A stretch of 64,000 nucleotides of DNA, taken from the NCBI GenBank assembly GCA_963692995.1, contig OY843611.1, positions 2,604,001 to 2,668,000 on the forward strand, in the 5' to 3' direction. This stretch comes from Bin87 sp963692995. Lineage in GTDB: Bacteria; Chloroflexota; Dehalococcoidia; Lucifugimonadales; UBA3495. The position numbers and the translations under genes are program-made. Below the pieces are notes generated by a model that was not told the origin of the DNA, ran no database searches, and saw only the letters and a program-made list of their open reading frames with translations. This document shows positions 1-9,336 of the stretch, in pieces. How positions within the stretch are numbered: the first letter of the stretch is position 1; the number at the start of each line of letters is the position of its first letter.

Positions 1-294
1 GTAACGGCTCTCCCAATTGGCGCCCAGGGCCGGCGCCAGCAACCCGCCGTCGCTGGCAATGGCCGGCAGCCCCGCCGCTTGTGACCATTCCTCGGCCTTG
101 GCCCGGGCAATGGCCTCGTGGGTGCGCCCCGATTCGTCAGGATCAGCCCGCACCCCGGCTTCGGCTGGCGTTATGCCAACAACGGGCAGACCCTCCAGCA
201 GCCACGCCAGCATCCGCTGCTTGTCGGCGTTGCCGGTGGCCAGCAGGATTTTGACGCGCGACACCGGCGAACCGTCGTCAGGATGCGCCGTCAT
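1..294 (-). CDS. rdgB: Partial RdgB/HAM1-type XTP/dITP diphosphatase (N-terminal part)
   Basis: The minus strand encodes about 98 residues from an ATG at 294 and runs off the left edge. The N-terminal LLATGN segment followed by a Lys, and the later ASDGG...PALG segment, match the HAM1/RdgB family, which hydrolyses non-canonical purine triphosphates such as ITP and XTP to monophosphates and so keeps them out of DNA. The ATG lies 18 bases past the stop of the MFS gene on the same strand, so the two are probably cotranscribed. The C-terminal half lies outside the window. Confidence 0.75.
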   Translation of the reverse strand, partial: MTAHPDDGSPVSRVKILLATGNADKQRMLAWLLEGLPVVGITPAEAGVRADPDESGRTHEAIARAKAEEWSQAAGLPAIASDGGLLAPALGANWESRY

Positions 295-312
295 GAAGAT
301 ACGCCGTGTCGC

Positions 313-1734
313 CTAGTTGCCGTCCCCGCCCACGTTGCCGAAAGCTACGCCCGTAGCGGCGGCAGCCGGCGGAACCACCGTCGGGATACTGACGCCAGTG
401 GACGTGCGGGCTTCCGGCGGCAACTGGTCCTCCCAGTCGGGGATCAGCTGCCGCTTGGTGGTCTCCAGGGTCAGGATGATAACAACGCCCAGACCGCTGA
501 AAATCATCGACAGCATAAAAGCCGGCAGGTATCCCCAGAATTGGATGATGACCCCAGCGACCAGGGTGGAGATGAAGTGCCCCATCATCGCGCCCGAAAT
601 CTGGAAGCCGTACACCGTCGCCACCGGCCCCGTGCCGAAGTACTGCCGGTTCACTACCGGGTAGGCGGACATTTCGCCGCCGAAGCCCAGTCCGAATACG
701 CAGGCGAACAGATAGAAGGCCCACGTATTGCCGGACATATACTCGCCGGCTATCAGCAGGATAATCACCGACCCGGCCTGTATTCCCAGCGCGATCGCCA
801 TAATCAGCTTGCCGCCGACACGCTCCGTGATAATGGGCACCATGAAACGGCCCCCAATGCTGAACACGTTGATCAGCGTCAATATCACCGCCGCGGTGGT
901 GAACTCAATCCCCCGCGTCACGGCAAAGTCCACCACGAATATCAGCACGATGCCGTGTCCCGCGCACCCCATGCCATGAATAACCGGCAGATTCCAGAAG
1001 GCCCGCGTGTGTTTCATCTGACGCTGGAACACCTTGAGGCGCAACCGGGATGCCTCCGCGCTGAACGACACCGGCGGCGGGTCCTCCGCCGACGCCCCGT
1101 AGGCCAGCAACCCCTTTTCCGACGGTTGATTGCGGAAGAACGGCATCAGACCCAGCGTCAATCCGCCGCCGACCAGGCCAATCGTCACAAAGGTGGTCGT
1201 CCACCCGAAGTTCACCAGCAGCAGCGAATAGACCGGCGCCAACGCCGCCGCGCCAACGCCGCCCGCCGCCCACATCAGGCCAATCCCCAACCCCAGCCGC
1301 CGCTTGAACCAGGGGTTCACCGCCGCCATCAGCGGCACCATGGCAATGGACGAGGTTAGCGCCAGCATCACGCTGTACACCAGGAAAAACTGCCAGACCT
1401 GCGTGATAAACCCGATCAGCACCATGCTGACCCCGAACAGTACCCCGCCGGCCAGCAGCAACTTGCGCGCCCCCAGTATGTCCCCTAACCGCCCGCTGAA
1501 AGGCGAGGTCAGCGACCCCACCAGGTAATAGCCCGCCAGCGCGAACCCGATCATCGCCGGCGACCAGCCGAACCGGCCTCCTTCCTCCTGCGCCATCCGC
1601 AGCTCGGGCACCATGATGCCGGCCGACATCGAAATCGACTGGCCGAAAATCTGCACTACCGACAGGATGGCGATAATTACCCAAGCATAGTGAAAACCGT
1701 TGCCGGTTCTCTGGATGGAAGAGAAGGTAGCCAT
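313..1734 (-). CDS. MFS transporter, 12-TM, OFA-like
   Basis: This 473-residue protein is hydrophobic throughout and fits twelve membrane helices. A loop motif of the MFS type (GRLGDILGARK, about residues 81-91) follows the second helix. The general form resembles the oxalate/formate antiporter (OFA) group that carries small carboxylates, but the substrate cannot be read from sequence. A GGGAGG ribosome-binding site lies 11 bases before the ATG. The gene is followed after 18 bases by rdgB on the same strand. Confidence 0.85.
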   Translation of the reverse strand: MATFSSIQRTGNGFHYAWVIIAILSVVQIFGQSISMSAGIMVPELRMAQEEGGRFGWSPAMIGFALAGYYLVGSLTSPFSGRLGDILGARKLLLAGGVLFGVSMVLIGFITQVWQFFLVYSVMLALTSSIAMVPLMAAVNPWFKRRLGLGIGLMWAAGGVGAAALAPVYSLLLVNFGWTTTFVTIGLVGGGLTLGLMPFFRNQPSEKGLLAYGASAEDPPPVSFSAEASRLRLKVFQRQMKHTRAFWNLPVIHGMGCAGHGIVLIFVVDFAVTRGIEFTTAAVILTLINVFSIGGRFMVPIITERVGGKLIMAIALGIQAGSVIILLIAGEYMSGNTWAFYLFACVFGLGFGGEMSAYPVVNRQYFGTGPVATVYGFQISGAMMGHFISTLVAGVIIQFWGYLPAFMLSMIFSGLGVVIILTLETTKRQLIPDWEDQLPPEARTSTGVSIPTVVPPAAAATGVAFGNVGGDGN

Positions 1735-1912
1735 TAGAGGGAATGCCTCCCGCAGTTGACGTTTTGCGACTTCATGCCGCCATTCCGGCCTGGAGGCCGA
1801 ACCCGGAAAGTCCGAGCGTGGTTAATCAGCGTGGTTAGTCTCGGACGGGTTGCGCTTATTGGGAGCAATGGATCCCGGCTTTCGCCGGAATGCCGGCTAA
1901 ATTCAACACGCC

Positions 1913-2221
1913 CTAATGCAGCGGACAGGCCCCCAGGAACGCTTTGCCCCACCAGGTGTCAGCCGCGCTGCCCGACGACGCTGACGCCAGCCGGGGCGCG
2001 GTATCGCCTTTGGCCCCAACCGCGCCTCCTTCCGTCCCGCCGGCTTGCGGCGACACTCCCCCGCTAAATCCCGACGCTGCGCCGGACAAGAGACCCTCCA
2101 GGTCGGCGTCCCCACTGGCCGATACCGCCCAAGCGCCAAAGAAGATAATCAACAACAAACACACCACCATCGCCCCGATGGAGGTGAGCATCGCTATGTT
2201 TCGCCTGGAGTATCCAACCAT
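1913..2221 (-). CDS. Small single-pass membrane protein, unknown function
   Basis: The 102-residue product has one strong hydrophobic segment (about residues 11-33) followed by a Gly/Ser/Ala-rich low-complexity tail and a WWGKAF segment near the end. No known domain is recognisable. An internal ATG at residue 11 is an alternative start, and neither start has a strong ribosome-binding site. It sits alone between an acyl-CoA dehydrogenase-like gene and the MFS gene. It may be a real small membrane protein, but it could be spurious. Confidence 0.45.
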   Translation of the reverse strand: MVGYSRRNIAMLTSIGAMVVCLLLIIFFGAWAVSASGDADLEGLLSGAASGFSGGVSPQAGGTEGGAVGAKGDTAPRLASASSGSAADTWWGKAFLGACPLH

Positions 2222-2290
2222 AGCGTCGCCATTGTACTACTCAGCAAGCCGGCGCGCCAACCGCCCTTACTCCCGTCATTCCCCTACCCT

Positions 2291-2317
2291 CGTCATTCCC
2301 GCGAACGCGGGAACCCA
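2291..2317. repeat. Dispersed inverted-repeat unit, copy 1
   Basis: A short hairpin of the family CGTCATTCCCGCGAAnGCGG followed by GAAnCCA. A half-copy (ATCCCGGCTTTCGCCGGAAT) lies at about 1869-1890 upstream of the MFS gene. The same unit recurs at eight or more other intergenic places in this window. Confidence 0.8.
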
Positions 2318-2407
2318 GGCGGGGCCTCCGGCGGTCAGCACACGCAATGTTAGAACTTCAATTCGCAAACCCGTTCTCTAGCCGTAGCCCCAACAACCGA
2401 CCCGCGT

Positions 2408-3562
2408 TCACTCCGCCAGGCTTTGCTGGAAAACCTGATCCCAGGCCAACGCCCACGGTGGCCGCAGGTAGCCCAATGCCCGCACGTCGTCGTACCACGC
2501 CGACAGGGGCGAATAGCGAGTGTAGGCGCTGCCGCCGGTGAGTTTGCACAATCGGCCCAGGCAGTTTTCGGAGAGTCGCGCCACGCTTTCCTTCGCCAAC
2601 AGCAGTTCGCGCCGGCCCGTGCCGGTTTCCAGGCAGCGCAGCGCGCCTTCCCAGGCCTGACCCATGAGCCAGGCTTCCTGCTCGGCGTGGGCCCATTCCA
2701 CTTGCTGGTAGGCCCGCAGCCCCGGATCCGACGCCATCCCGTTCTTGATGCGGGGGCGTACATAGTCCATTGCCGCGTCAACCACACCAACGACAACCGA
2801 CGTGAACGCCGCCGCGCCCAGCCCGCCGTTGGCTCCCATGAGTTCCGCCTGGTGGTTGGGCCAGGCGATGCGGGTCGCCGGAAAGTTGGAGAACTCAAAG
2901 GCGTGGCTGTTGGTGGACTTCATGCCGTGCCCCCGCCACTCGGCAGTCAGCTTCAATCCGGTGGAGCCGTCCCACGGCTGATCGCGAACTTCCATGAAGA
3001 ACAGGTCCGGCGCGGCTTCCCCGGCGGCCAGCGCGCGGGTAGTCATAAAGGAAGTGAGGCCGGAACCGCTGCCGAAATGCTTCTGTCCCGATATGCGATA
3101 GCCGAAATCGCTCACGCCGTCCGGTTCGCAGACGCTGGCGGTCCGGGCGGTGTCGCCCCCCGAGCCCGGCTCACTGACAATAGTGCCCCACCAGCAGCCG
3201 CTGTGCACGCTGTCGAACACCTCTCGCCGCTGTTTCGTCCAGCCGGCCGTGAACGGCTCCGGAACGGTGGGCCGTCGCCAGGATGACAGCACCAGTTGGT
3301 GCATCGAGCTGGCCAGCGTAATCGACGGGTCCCCCGTTGCCAGCGTCCGCAACATAGAACAGATGGGCCGCGCCGACTGCTCCATGCTCTCCCAGGTGCC
3401 GCCCAGGTCCGTGGGCGTCGCCAGCAGCGGCACGCCGATTTGCGCCAGCCGCAAATAGTCCGCCGGATCGGCCTTGGTGCGCTGCTGCCGGTCGGCCCGC
3501 TCCTCCGCCCACTCGGCCGCCACCACCGGGGCCTGCTCCAGAATGGCTGCAATCGTCATCAT
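2408..3562 (-). CDS. Acyl-CoA dehydrogenase-like flavoprotein
   Basis: The protein (384 residues from the ATG at 3562) has acyl-CoA dehydrogenase features. A SEPGSGGDT segment corresponds to the family's E-P-x-A-G-S-D flavin/substrate motif, followed by a G-Q-K-H-F beta-barrel segment and a helical C-terminal domain. The general reaction would be FAD-dependent alpha,beta-dehydrogenation or a related acyl-CoA or flavin monooxygenase reaction. The start at 3562 is preferred over an ATG at 3577 because GGAG lies nine bases upstream, inside the end of the preceding Uma2 gene. This suggests translational coupling. Confidence 0.8.
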   Translation of the reverse strand: MMTIAAILEQAPVVAAEWAEERADRQQRTKADPADYLRLAQIGVPLLATPTDLGGTWESMEQSARPICSMLRTLATGDPSITLASSMHQLVLSSWRRPTVPEPFTAGWTKQRREVFDSVHSGCWWGTIVSEPGSGGDTARTASVCEPDGVSDFGYRISGQKHFGSGSGLTSFMTTRALAAGEAAPDLFFMEVRDQPWDGSTGLKLTAEWRGHGMKSTNSHAFEFSNFPATRIAWPNHQAELMGANGGLGAAAFTSVVVGVVDAAMDYVRPRIKNGMASDPGLRAYQQVEWAHAEQEAWLMGQAWEGALRCLETGTGRRELLLAKESVARLSENCLGRLCKLTGGSAYTRYSPLSAWYDDVRALGYLRPPWALAWDQVFQQSLAE

Positions 3563-3566
3563 GCTT

Positions 3567-4265
3567 CTAATCTCCATTGCCGGACAACCGGACGTGGCGG
3601 GCGAATATGAGCCGCCTCACCTCGAACGCGAAGCCGGGCAGAACATCCTCGCCGGACAGGATTTCCGGGTTGTCCAGTATTTCAACAGCCCGATCCGGGC
3701 GGAAGATATAAGCGCGAATTTCGTAAGGGTCGATGTACCAGCCCAGCCTGGCGCCGCCATCCATCCATTCCTGCATTTTGGCCAGGCCATCGGCAAGATG
3801 GTCGGTGCGGGAGCGCATCTCAACCACAAAGTCCGGAGCGCCATCAATAACGCTCCGAGATTCCCGGTAAAGCAACTGTTCGTAGCGTTCCTGCGTAATC
3901 CAGGAAGCATCAGGAATATAGCGCGCTCCACTGGGGAGGTTAAACATCACCGTAGGCGGAAAACTTAGGCCACCGTTGTCATCTTGCCACATGGCCACCC
4001 TGGAACTGGCCGCTTGTTCATTGGCCCCGCTTTCCCAACCCGATGGCGGCGTTACGACAAGTTCTCCCTTCGCCGAAATTTCAAAGTCATAGGGTTCATT
4101 GTCGGCAGACAGCCGGCACAGCCGTTCCCCGAAATCGGGCGCGCCGGCGTCAATGCCCAACGCCGACAACTTCAGCCGCAGCGGGGCGTTCAACGGCATC
4201 GCTGTAGCGTCGCCAGCATCCCCGGCGCCCATGGCCGGCGCCGGATGCTTCCCGGTAGTGGTCAT
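3567..4265 (-). CDS. Uma2-family (DUF820) putative endonuclease-fold protein
   Basis: The protein has 232 residues from the ATG at 4265. It shows the Uma2 pattern: a P-D-A-S segment, then P-D-F-V-V-E-M, and G-W-Y-I-D-P near a C-terminal beta strand, which is the restriction-endonuclease-like PD-(D/E)XK fold. Cellular function is unknown for most members. It is the first of six Uma2 genes in the window and the most divergent. It begins five bases after the stop of the sulfite-oxidase-like gene and ends just before the acyl-CoA dehydrogenase, so the three form one transcription unit. Confidence 0.75.
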   Translation of the reverse strand: MTTTGKHPAPAMGAGDAGDATAMPLNAPLRLKLSALGIDAGAPDFGERLCRLSADNEPYDFEISAKGELVVTPPSGWESGANEQAASSRVAMWQDDNGGLSFPPTVMFNLPSGARYIPDASWITQERYEQLLYRESRSVIDGAPDFVVEMRSRTDHLADGLAKMQEWMDGGARLGWYIDPYEIRAYIFRPDRAVEILDNPEILSGEDVLPGFAFEVRRLIFARHVRLSGNGD

Positions 4266-4270
4266 TGCGG

Positions 4271-5491
4271 CTACTCCACCGTGATGTCGTACCCGACGAT
4301 GGCGCTGAAGTTCTTGCGCATATTGTTGTACCGCGGTTCGTGGGACTGGACTTGCCCCACGCTGTCCGTGGCCCGGGACATCACGTTGTACTGGCCGGGT
4401 GCAGCGGCCCACACCCACGACCAGCGGCGCCACATCCAGCGCTCCGACGGTTCTTCCAGTCGGGCCGGCTGCCAGCTTTTGCCCCCGTCCACGCTCACGT
4501 CCACCTGGGTGATCGTCCCGCTGCCGCTCCAGGCGTACCCGCGCACCACGTGCTTGCCGGCCGGCAGCGTCTTCGTGTCGTCGTTGGGTTGCGACACCAG
4601 CGACTTGACGCCTATAGTGGTGATGAGCTCCTTGTTCGGATCGTCGGGAGAATTGCCGTAGTAGTAGAAGTTATAGTGATACCAGCAATCCGGCTCGTGG
4701 TCCAGAACTTCCAGGCGTCGGAGCCACTTGACCGACCAGTTGCCCGACCAGCCCGGCACCAGCAGGCGGATGGGCGCGCCGTGCAGGTGCTCCAGAACCT
4801 GCCCGTTCTGAGCGTAGGCCAGGATGGTATCGGGATGCAGGGCCTTCTGCAAAGGCAGGCCCTTGTCGTAGAAGAAGGGCGCCGTGCCCTCGTCGGCAGT
4901 GGCCGGCACCCCTTCGTCCCAGCCCTCGGCGCGGATGTGGGTGGCCCGCCCGGTCAAGCCGGCCTCGTTGAGAATGGCCGCCAGCGGCACGCCCGTCCAC
5001 TCGCTGCCCGAGAGAATCATGCGCTCCTGGGTACGCGACGGCTTTGGCCCCTCCTCCCTGAAATACTCAAAATAGGTGGCGTCGCTGCCCGAGCACTCCA
5101 TAACCGTACGCACCGAGCGGGACGGGAACCGCCGCACGTCGTCATAGGTCAGGCGCAGCGGATTCTTGACCTCGCCATCAACCGAAAGTGACCAGTCCTT
5201 TGCCGCCATCGTCTCCGGCACGCCGAAGTGCTGCACCACATAATGCAGTTCGGTGGGCGTAATCAGGCCCTCCAGCTCCATCACGGGAGTGCGAACCCGC
5301 TCCGTTTTTCCGTCCGGGCGTTGCAGCGTAACCGGCTCGACCTTCCGGTGCGGCCAGCCGTACCAACTGTCGGAGTTATCTTTGTCGGAGTTTTGGCCGG
5401 CATCCGAGGCGTCGGCGCCGTCCATTTGCAGGAAGTCGGGCCGGGCCGCGTCGCCGGCCGGGGTATCTGACGGGTTTTGCTGAGTGGTCAT
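4271..5491 (-). CDS. Sulfite-oxidase-family molybdopterin oxidoreductase
   Basis: The protein has 406 residues from the ATG at 5491, chosen over 5530 because GGAGG lies ten bases upstream. The Mo-binding domain carries the family cysteine in TVMECSGSD and the segment GAPIRLLVPGWSGNWSVKWL, typical of the molybdopterin pocket. The C-terminal dimerisation domain includes VDVSVDGGKSW. No heme domain and no Tat signal is seen, so a cytoplasmic sulfite-oxidase-like or YedY-like enzyme is likely. The actual substrate is not determined. Uma2 and acyl-CoA dehydrogenase genes follow closely. Confidence 0.85.
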   Translation of the reverse strand: MTTQQNPSDTPAGDAARPDFLQMDGADASDAGQNSDKDNSDSWYGWPHRKVEPVTLQRPDGKTERVRTPVMELEGLITPTELHYVVQHFGVPETMAAKDWSLSVDGEVKNPLRLTYDDVRRFPSRSVRTVMECSGSDATYFEYFREEGPKPSRTQERMILSGSEWTGVPLAAILNEAGLTGRATHIRAEGWDEGVPATADEGTAPFFYDKGLPLQKALHPDTILAYAQNGQVLEHLHGAPIRLLVPGWSGNWSVKWLRRLEVLDHEPDCWYHYNFYYYGNSPDDPNKELITTIGVKSLVSQPNDDTKTLPAGKHVVRGYAWSGSGTITQVDVSVDGGKSWQPARLEEPSERWMWRRWSWVWAAAPGQYNVMSRATDSVGQVQSHEPRYNNMRKNFSAIVGYDITVE

Positions 5492-5703
5492 TAGGTTAGC
5501 GCCTCCGCGAATATCGCCAGTGCATATCATCAGTCAAGAGCGCGGGCCAGCCTGGCTCCGCCGTCGTGCCAGTTTCCCACGCCGGCGGCACGGCGGCAAG
5601 ACCCGGCAAACGGGCCGTTTGACCTACGGGCCATTTGACATGGTGGCGCCAAGCCGCAACAATCGGTTCCGCCCGGAGGGGCCAACCAGGTCAGGAGACG
5701 CCG

Positions 5704-5961
5704 ATGACGACGCTGCACATCATAGTCGAGATTGCCGAGCAGATCCCCACGGGGCGCACCGAATGGCGCCTGGACTGCGCCCAATGCGGCTGGTACGATA
5801 TCTATGACGACCGCCGCCGGGCCGAGGACGCCGCCGTCCGCCACGTCGGCGATGCCCACGCCAGCGAAACCGCCTACAACCGCATCATCCAGACCCTGCG
5901 CATCGAGCCAAACCCGGAGGAAAGCGACCTGGTGGAGATGCCCCGGGATGCCGGCAACTAG
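5704..5961 (+). CDS. Small putative zinc-finger protein (C-x2-C, H-x4-H)
   Basis: An ATG at 5704 with AGGAG eight bases upstream opens an 85-residue protein. A C-A-Q-C-G-W turn followed by R-H-V-G-D-A-H about twenty residues later gives a potential C2H2 metal site. The C-terminus is acidic. No family is recognised. It is transcribed away from the sulfite-oxidase-like gene and convergent with the rhodanese gene. Confidence 0.6.
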   Translation: MTTLHIIVEIAEQIPTGRTEWRLDCAQCGWYDIYDDRRRAEDAAVRHVGDAHASETAYNRIIQTLRIEPNPEESDLVEMPRDAGN

Positions 5962-6124
5962 ACGCCGCAGGTCTCGCAACGGTCAAAAACCGGCCGGCTG
6001 ACCTCAAGCCCAAACCCGGGCCGTGCGCCGGCGTCCGGCCGGTTCTGCATCTTCGCCGGGGCCGCCAGCATGCGATTTCGGGCCGTTGCCGTCATAGCGC
6101 CGCCCGCTTTGCGGCGAAGGGCCG

Positions 6125-7744
6125 TCACGCGCCCAGCGCGTATTTTTCGCCCAGCGCCGTCTCCCAGCGCAGGTAGTGTTGCATATCGGCGTAGGTGCGG
6201 TCGGGCCCGCTGAACACTACATCGGCCGGAATGCGCATCACCCCGGTCAGGCCCTCTTCCACCGGCAAGCGGGCCGCCCGCCACGCCGTGATCCCTCCAG
6301 TCAATGCCGCGACGTTGGTGTAACCCAGCTGACGCAGCGTCGCTGCCGCCAGCAGGGATTGCCGGCCGTCCACGCAGGTCACTACCACCCCGGCATCCGT
6401 CGCCGGGACCTGCTCGCCCGCTTGCCATTCCAGCCAGCCACGGGGAACCCAGCGGCTGCCCGGAACATGGCCGCGGGCGAAGTCCTGGCTGGTATCCACG
6501 AACAATATGGCGTCGGGAGGACTGTCGCGCAGTTCCTGCGCCGTAAGAGTAGGTACGGACTGACGGGCCGCCGTCAGCAGCGCCGATTCGCTGGCGCCGC
6601 CTACCGACCCGTCAAAGCGCGCGCCGACGCCGGTTCCCGATTCCAGCTCGCGTCCGGCGGCTGCCCAGGCTCCGGCGCCGCCGTCCAGCGCATATACTTC
6701 CCCATAACCCAGCTGCCGATACCAGGACGCCGTCAGCGTCGCCCGGGCCTTGCCGTCGCAGCAGAACACGATGGGCGCGTTCTTGACCACGGCAACGTCG
6801 TCGCTGCGTTGGACGCACTGGCCGCCGGGGAACCAGCGAAATCCTGGAATATGGCCGGCGGCGTACTCCTCGGCGGTGCGCACGTCGATGAAATAGACGC
6901 TCTCCTCGGCGCTGCGCGCCACCAGGTTATCCAGGCCGCTCACGTCCAAAAGGCGGACGCCATCCTCAGCGGCGCAGCGGTCGGCGTAGGCTTCGGCAGC
7001 AGCGATCCCTTCGGAACTGACCCCTGGAAGAATGTCCCGGTCGGCGCCCGATTCCAGCTCATAGCCCGCCAATACCCAACCCGAAGTCCCGTTTTTCAGG
7101 CCCACCACCTCGCAGTCCAGCCCCATGCGCTGCAAAATCCGGGTTCCGATTATGCTGCGCGTGCGTCCGGCGCAATTGACCACAACGGTGGTGTCCGGGT
7201 CCAGATCGGCGGTAATGTCGGTGATGCGCAGGGCCAGCTCGCCACCGGGCAGACTCCGGCCGCCGGGAATGCAAAAACGACGGTATTCCTCCGGCGTGCG
7301 GGTATCCAGAATAACCATCTTGTCGCCCCGGTCCATGCGGGTTTTCAACTCGATGGCGTCGATTTCCGGCACATGGTGAACCACTTCCACCTTTTCGCCG
7401 AAGTCTTTGCTAGGAACGTTGACGCCCCACTCGGTGGGATAATCCAGGCTCATCCAGCGATTCAGGCCGCCGTCCAGCCAAGCGACGTTAGAGAAACCCA
7501 TGGCCGTCACGGTTGCCACGGCGCGGGACACTCGCCGGCCGTCATCGTCGCAGAGCACGGTAAGGGTGTCCGGATGCGGCACCGCCGCCGGCAGGTCAAA
7601 CTCCAGCAACCGGCGGGGAATGAGGCTGCTCCCGGGGAGGTGGCTGGCGTTGTACTCGCCGGGTTCGCGAACGTCAATCAGGGCAAATGGCGCGTTGCCC
7701 CGGAACATATCATCCAGCTGCGCGGGCGTAATTGATTGAGCCAT
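6125..7744 (-). CDS. Four-domain rhodanese (sulfurtransferase)
   Basis: The 539-residue protein (ATG at 7744, GGAG nine bases upstream) is four rhodanese modules in tandem. Each keeps an active-site cysteine followed by a Gly/Arg loop: C65 (C-D-D-D-G-R), C191 (C-A-G-R-T-R), C329 (C-D-G-K-A-R) and C457 (C-V-D-G-R). Each also has a D-V/T-R or D-T-S strand and a G-H-x-P-G segment. It would carry persulfide sulfur between donors and acceptors. Four apparently active modules in one chain is uncommon; most family members have one or two. No signal peptide is seen. Confidence 0.9.
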   Translation of the reverse strand: MAQSITPAQLDDMFRGNAPFALIDVREPGEYNASHLPGSSLIPRRLLEFDLPAAVPHPDTLTVLCDDDGRRVSRAVATVTAMGFSNVAWLDGGLNRWMSLDYPTEWGVNVPSKDFGEKVEVVHHVPEIDAIELKTRMDRGDKMVILDTRTPEEYRRFCIPGGRSLPGGELALRITDITADLDPDTTVVVNCAGRTRSIIGTRILQRMGLDCEVVGLKNGTSGWVLAGYELESGADRDILPGVSSEGIAAAEAYADRCAAEDGVRLLDVSGLDNLVARSAEESVYFIDVRTAEEYAAGHIPGFRWFPGGQCVQRSDDVAVVKNAPIVFCCDGKARATLTASWYRQLGYGEVYALDGGAGAWAAAGRELESGTGVGARFDGSVGGASESALLTAARQSVPTLTAQELRDSPPDAILFVDTSQDFARGHVPGSRWVPRGWLEWQAGEQVPATDAGVVVTCVDGRQSLLAAATLRQLGYTNVAALTGGITAWRAARLPVEEGLTGVMRIPADVVFSGPDRTYADMQHYLRWETALGEKYALGA

Positions 7745-8190
7745 GAAAAGCAACTCCGCAGGGTCAAACCGGGCAACCACAAAGGCGCCCCGGCGGTGAG
7801 AGAATAGGTTTCATCCAGAGACGATTATCGCCCCGGCATTCCGTGGAGAAGTCGTCCAGCCTGTACCTGACGGCTACCATGGCGGCTCCTCAGTTTCCAT
7901 GGTGGCGGCAGTGTACATGGCGATGACCGAAAGTGGCAAGGCGCTTATTGCCAGCGTTGCTATACTAAAACCATTCCCGCGCCACTTCCGTCATTCCCTG
8001 CACCACTTCCGTCATTCCCGCGAAAGCGGGAATCCAGCATCCCCGGCTCGCGCAGAACGCTGGGCTTATAGAAACGCCCGGCTTCCTGCTTTCGCAGGAA
8101 TGACCGGATAAGATAATTTGACGACACCCCCGAGCCGCCTGCATTCACTCTTGACCGGCAATAACGACGATCAGCAACGGAGGCAAAGCA
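7745..8190. other. Divergent intergenic region with repeat element
   Basis: This 446-base gap separates the rhodanese gene (minus) from an LLM flavoenzyme (plus). It holds one copy of the dispersed inverted repeat (7988-8105). Two GCCGGGGCG-type motifs in the 7790-7850 area might form leader structure upstream of the rhodanese gene. I see no convincing gene or riboswitch. Confidence 0.5.
7988..8105. repeat. Dispersed inverted-repeat element, copy 2 (paired halves)
   Basis: The left part holds two CGTCATTCCC starts, and the second forms the hairpin CGCGAAAGCGGGAATCCAG. The right part is the inverted partner CTGCTTTCGCAGGAATGACC. The halves face each other over about 50 bases, as in copies near 34.9, 37.5, 44.1 and 61.6 kb. 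Confidence 0.8.
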
Positions 8191-9240
8191 ATGTCCGACC
8201 AGATCAAAATATCCATGCGAGTTCCGGGAACTTCGCCAATGCCCGAGCTGCTGAAAATGCTGCGGCAGATCGAGGAACTTGGCTTCGACGGGGCCGGCAT
8301 CCTCGACAGCCAGATGATATGCCGCGACACCTTCGTCACCATGGGACTGGCGGCCAGCGCCACCAGCACGCTGCGCCTGTTCCCGGCGGTGACCAATCCC
8401 TTCGGACGCATCCCTTCAGTGCTGGCGGGAGCGGCGCAGACCGTCGCGGAGATCGCGCCGGGACGGACCAAGTTCATCATTGGCACCGGATTCACCTCGG
8501 CCAGCACCATCGGACGCCCACCGGCCACCCTGCGGCAGATGCGGCGCTGCATCACGGAAGTCAAAGCGCTGCTGGCCGGAGAAACGGTGGACTACAATGG
8601 AATGTCCAACCGCCTGGACTTTGCCGGGAGCGACGGCGGACACGGCGTGCCGGTGCTGATGGCCGCCTCCGGGCCGCGCTCCCTGGAGCTGGCTGGCGAG
8701 GTGGCCGATGGCGCGTTGGTCTTGGTCGGCTACACGCCCGGCATCGTGGGCAAGGCGCTGGAACATCTGGAGACCGGCGCCAAACGCAGCGGCCGCACGC
8801 TGGATGATCTGGACGTCGTATTCGCCGTCCGCACCTGCGTCGCCGACTCCAACGAAGAAGCGCGGCGATTGGCCCGGCCGGTCGCGGTGCATTGGGGCCT
8901 GTTGTGGGGTGGCCCCAACTGGCTGCCTTATTCCGGTCTAAACATCCCGGAATACGAGGTTCCCCAGGCCGTGCGGGATGTCTATCCCGACCTTGGCCAC
9001 GCGCCGAACTGGGACGAGGCCATCGAACTTACCCAATTCGTCAGCGACGAGGTTAACACGCAACTTTGCGACGCGCTGGGCCTCATCGGCACCCCGGAAC
9101 ACTGCACCGAACGCATCCGGGAAATGGCCCAGCACGGCGTCAATCAGCTCTACCTGATGCCCTGCCTAACCTTTGCGCCGCCGGAGAGCGAAGTGCGGGC
9201 CTTCGGGGAGCGGATCATCCCGGCGCTGGCGGCTCGATGA
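8191..9240 (+). CDS. LLM-class (luciferase-like) flavin/F420-dependent oxidoreductase
   Basis: The 349-residue protein starts at an ATG preceded by GGAGG. It has the TIM-barrel luciferase-like monooxygenase form: an early ELGFDGAGILDSQ strand-helix, a central FIIGTGFTSAST loop and a VPVLMAASGPRSLELAGEVADG segment that lines the flavin site. Members use FMN or F420 to oxidise or reduce small organic substrates. The substrate is unknown. A second, shorter paralogue lies at 31581. Confidence 0.85.
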   Translation: MSDQIKISMRVPGTSPMPELLKMLRQIEELGFDGAGILDSQMICRDTFVTMGLAASATSTLRLFPAVTNPFGRIPSVLAGAAQTVAEIAPGRTKFIIGTGFTSASTIGRPPATLRQMRRCITEVKALLAGETVDYNGMSNRLDFAGSDGGHGVPVLMAASGPRSLELAGEVADGALVLVGYTPGIVGKALEHLETGAKRSGRTLDDLDVVFAVRTCVADSNEEARRLARPVAVHWGLLWGGPNWLPYSGLNIPEYEVPQAVRDVYPDLGHAPNWDEAIELTQFVSDEVNTQLCDALGLIGTPEHCTERIREMAQHGVNQLYLMPCLTFAPPESEVRAFGERIIPALAAR

Positions 9241-9336
9241 TAATGACAAAAGGGCCGCCGCATTGCTGCGACGACCCGGACCAATGAACGGACAACGCCG
9301 GGAAAGCAACGCTGTCCATCGTCGATGAACGTTGGC

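Noticed and set aside
118..1359. Long plus-strand reading frame opposite the MFS gene
   Set aside because: It is antisense to a clear 12-TM protein and has the Arg/His/Gln-rich composition of GC-rich shadow frames.
6176..7735. 519-residue plus-strand reading frame opposite the rhodanese gene
   Set aside because: All four rhodanese modules lie on the other strand, and this frame has no domain character.
7781..7900. Riboswitch leader before the rhodanese gene
   Set aside because: There are repeated GC blocks, but no class-specific core that I could recognise.
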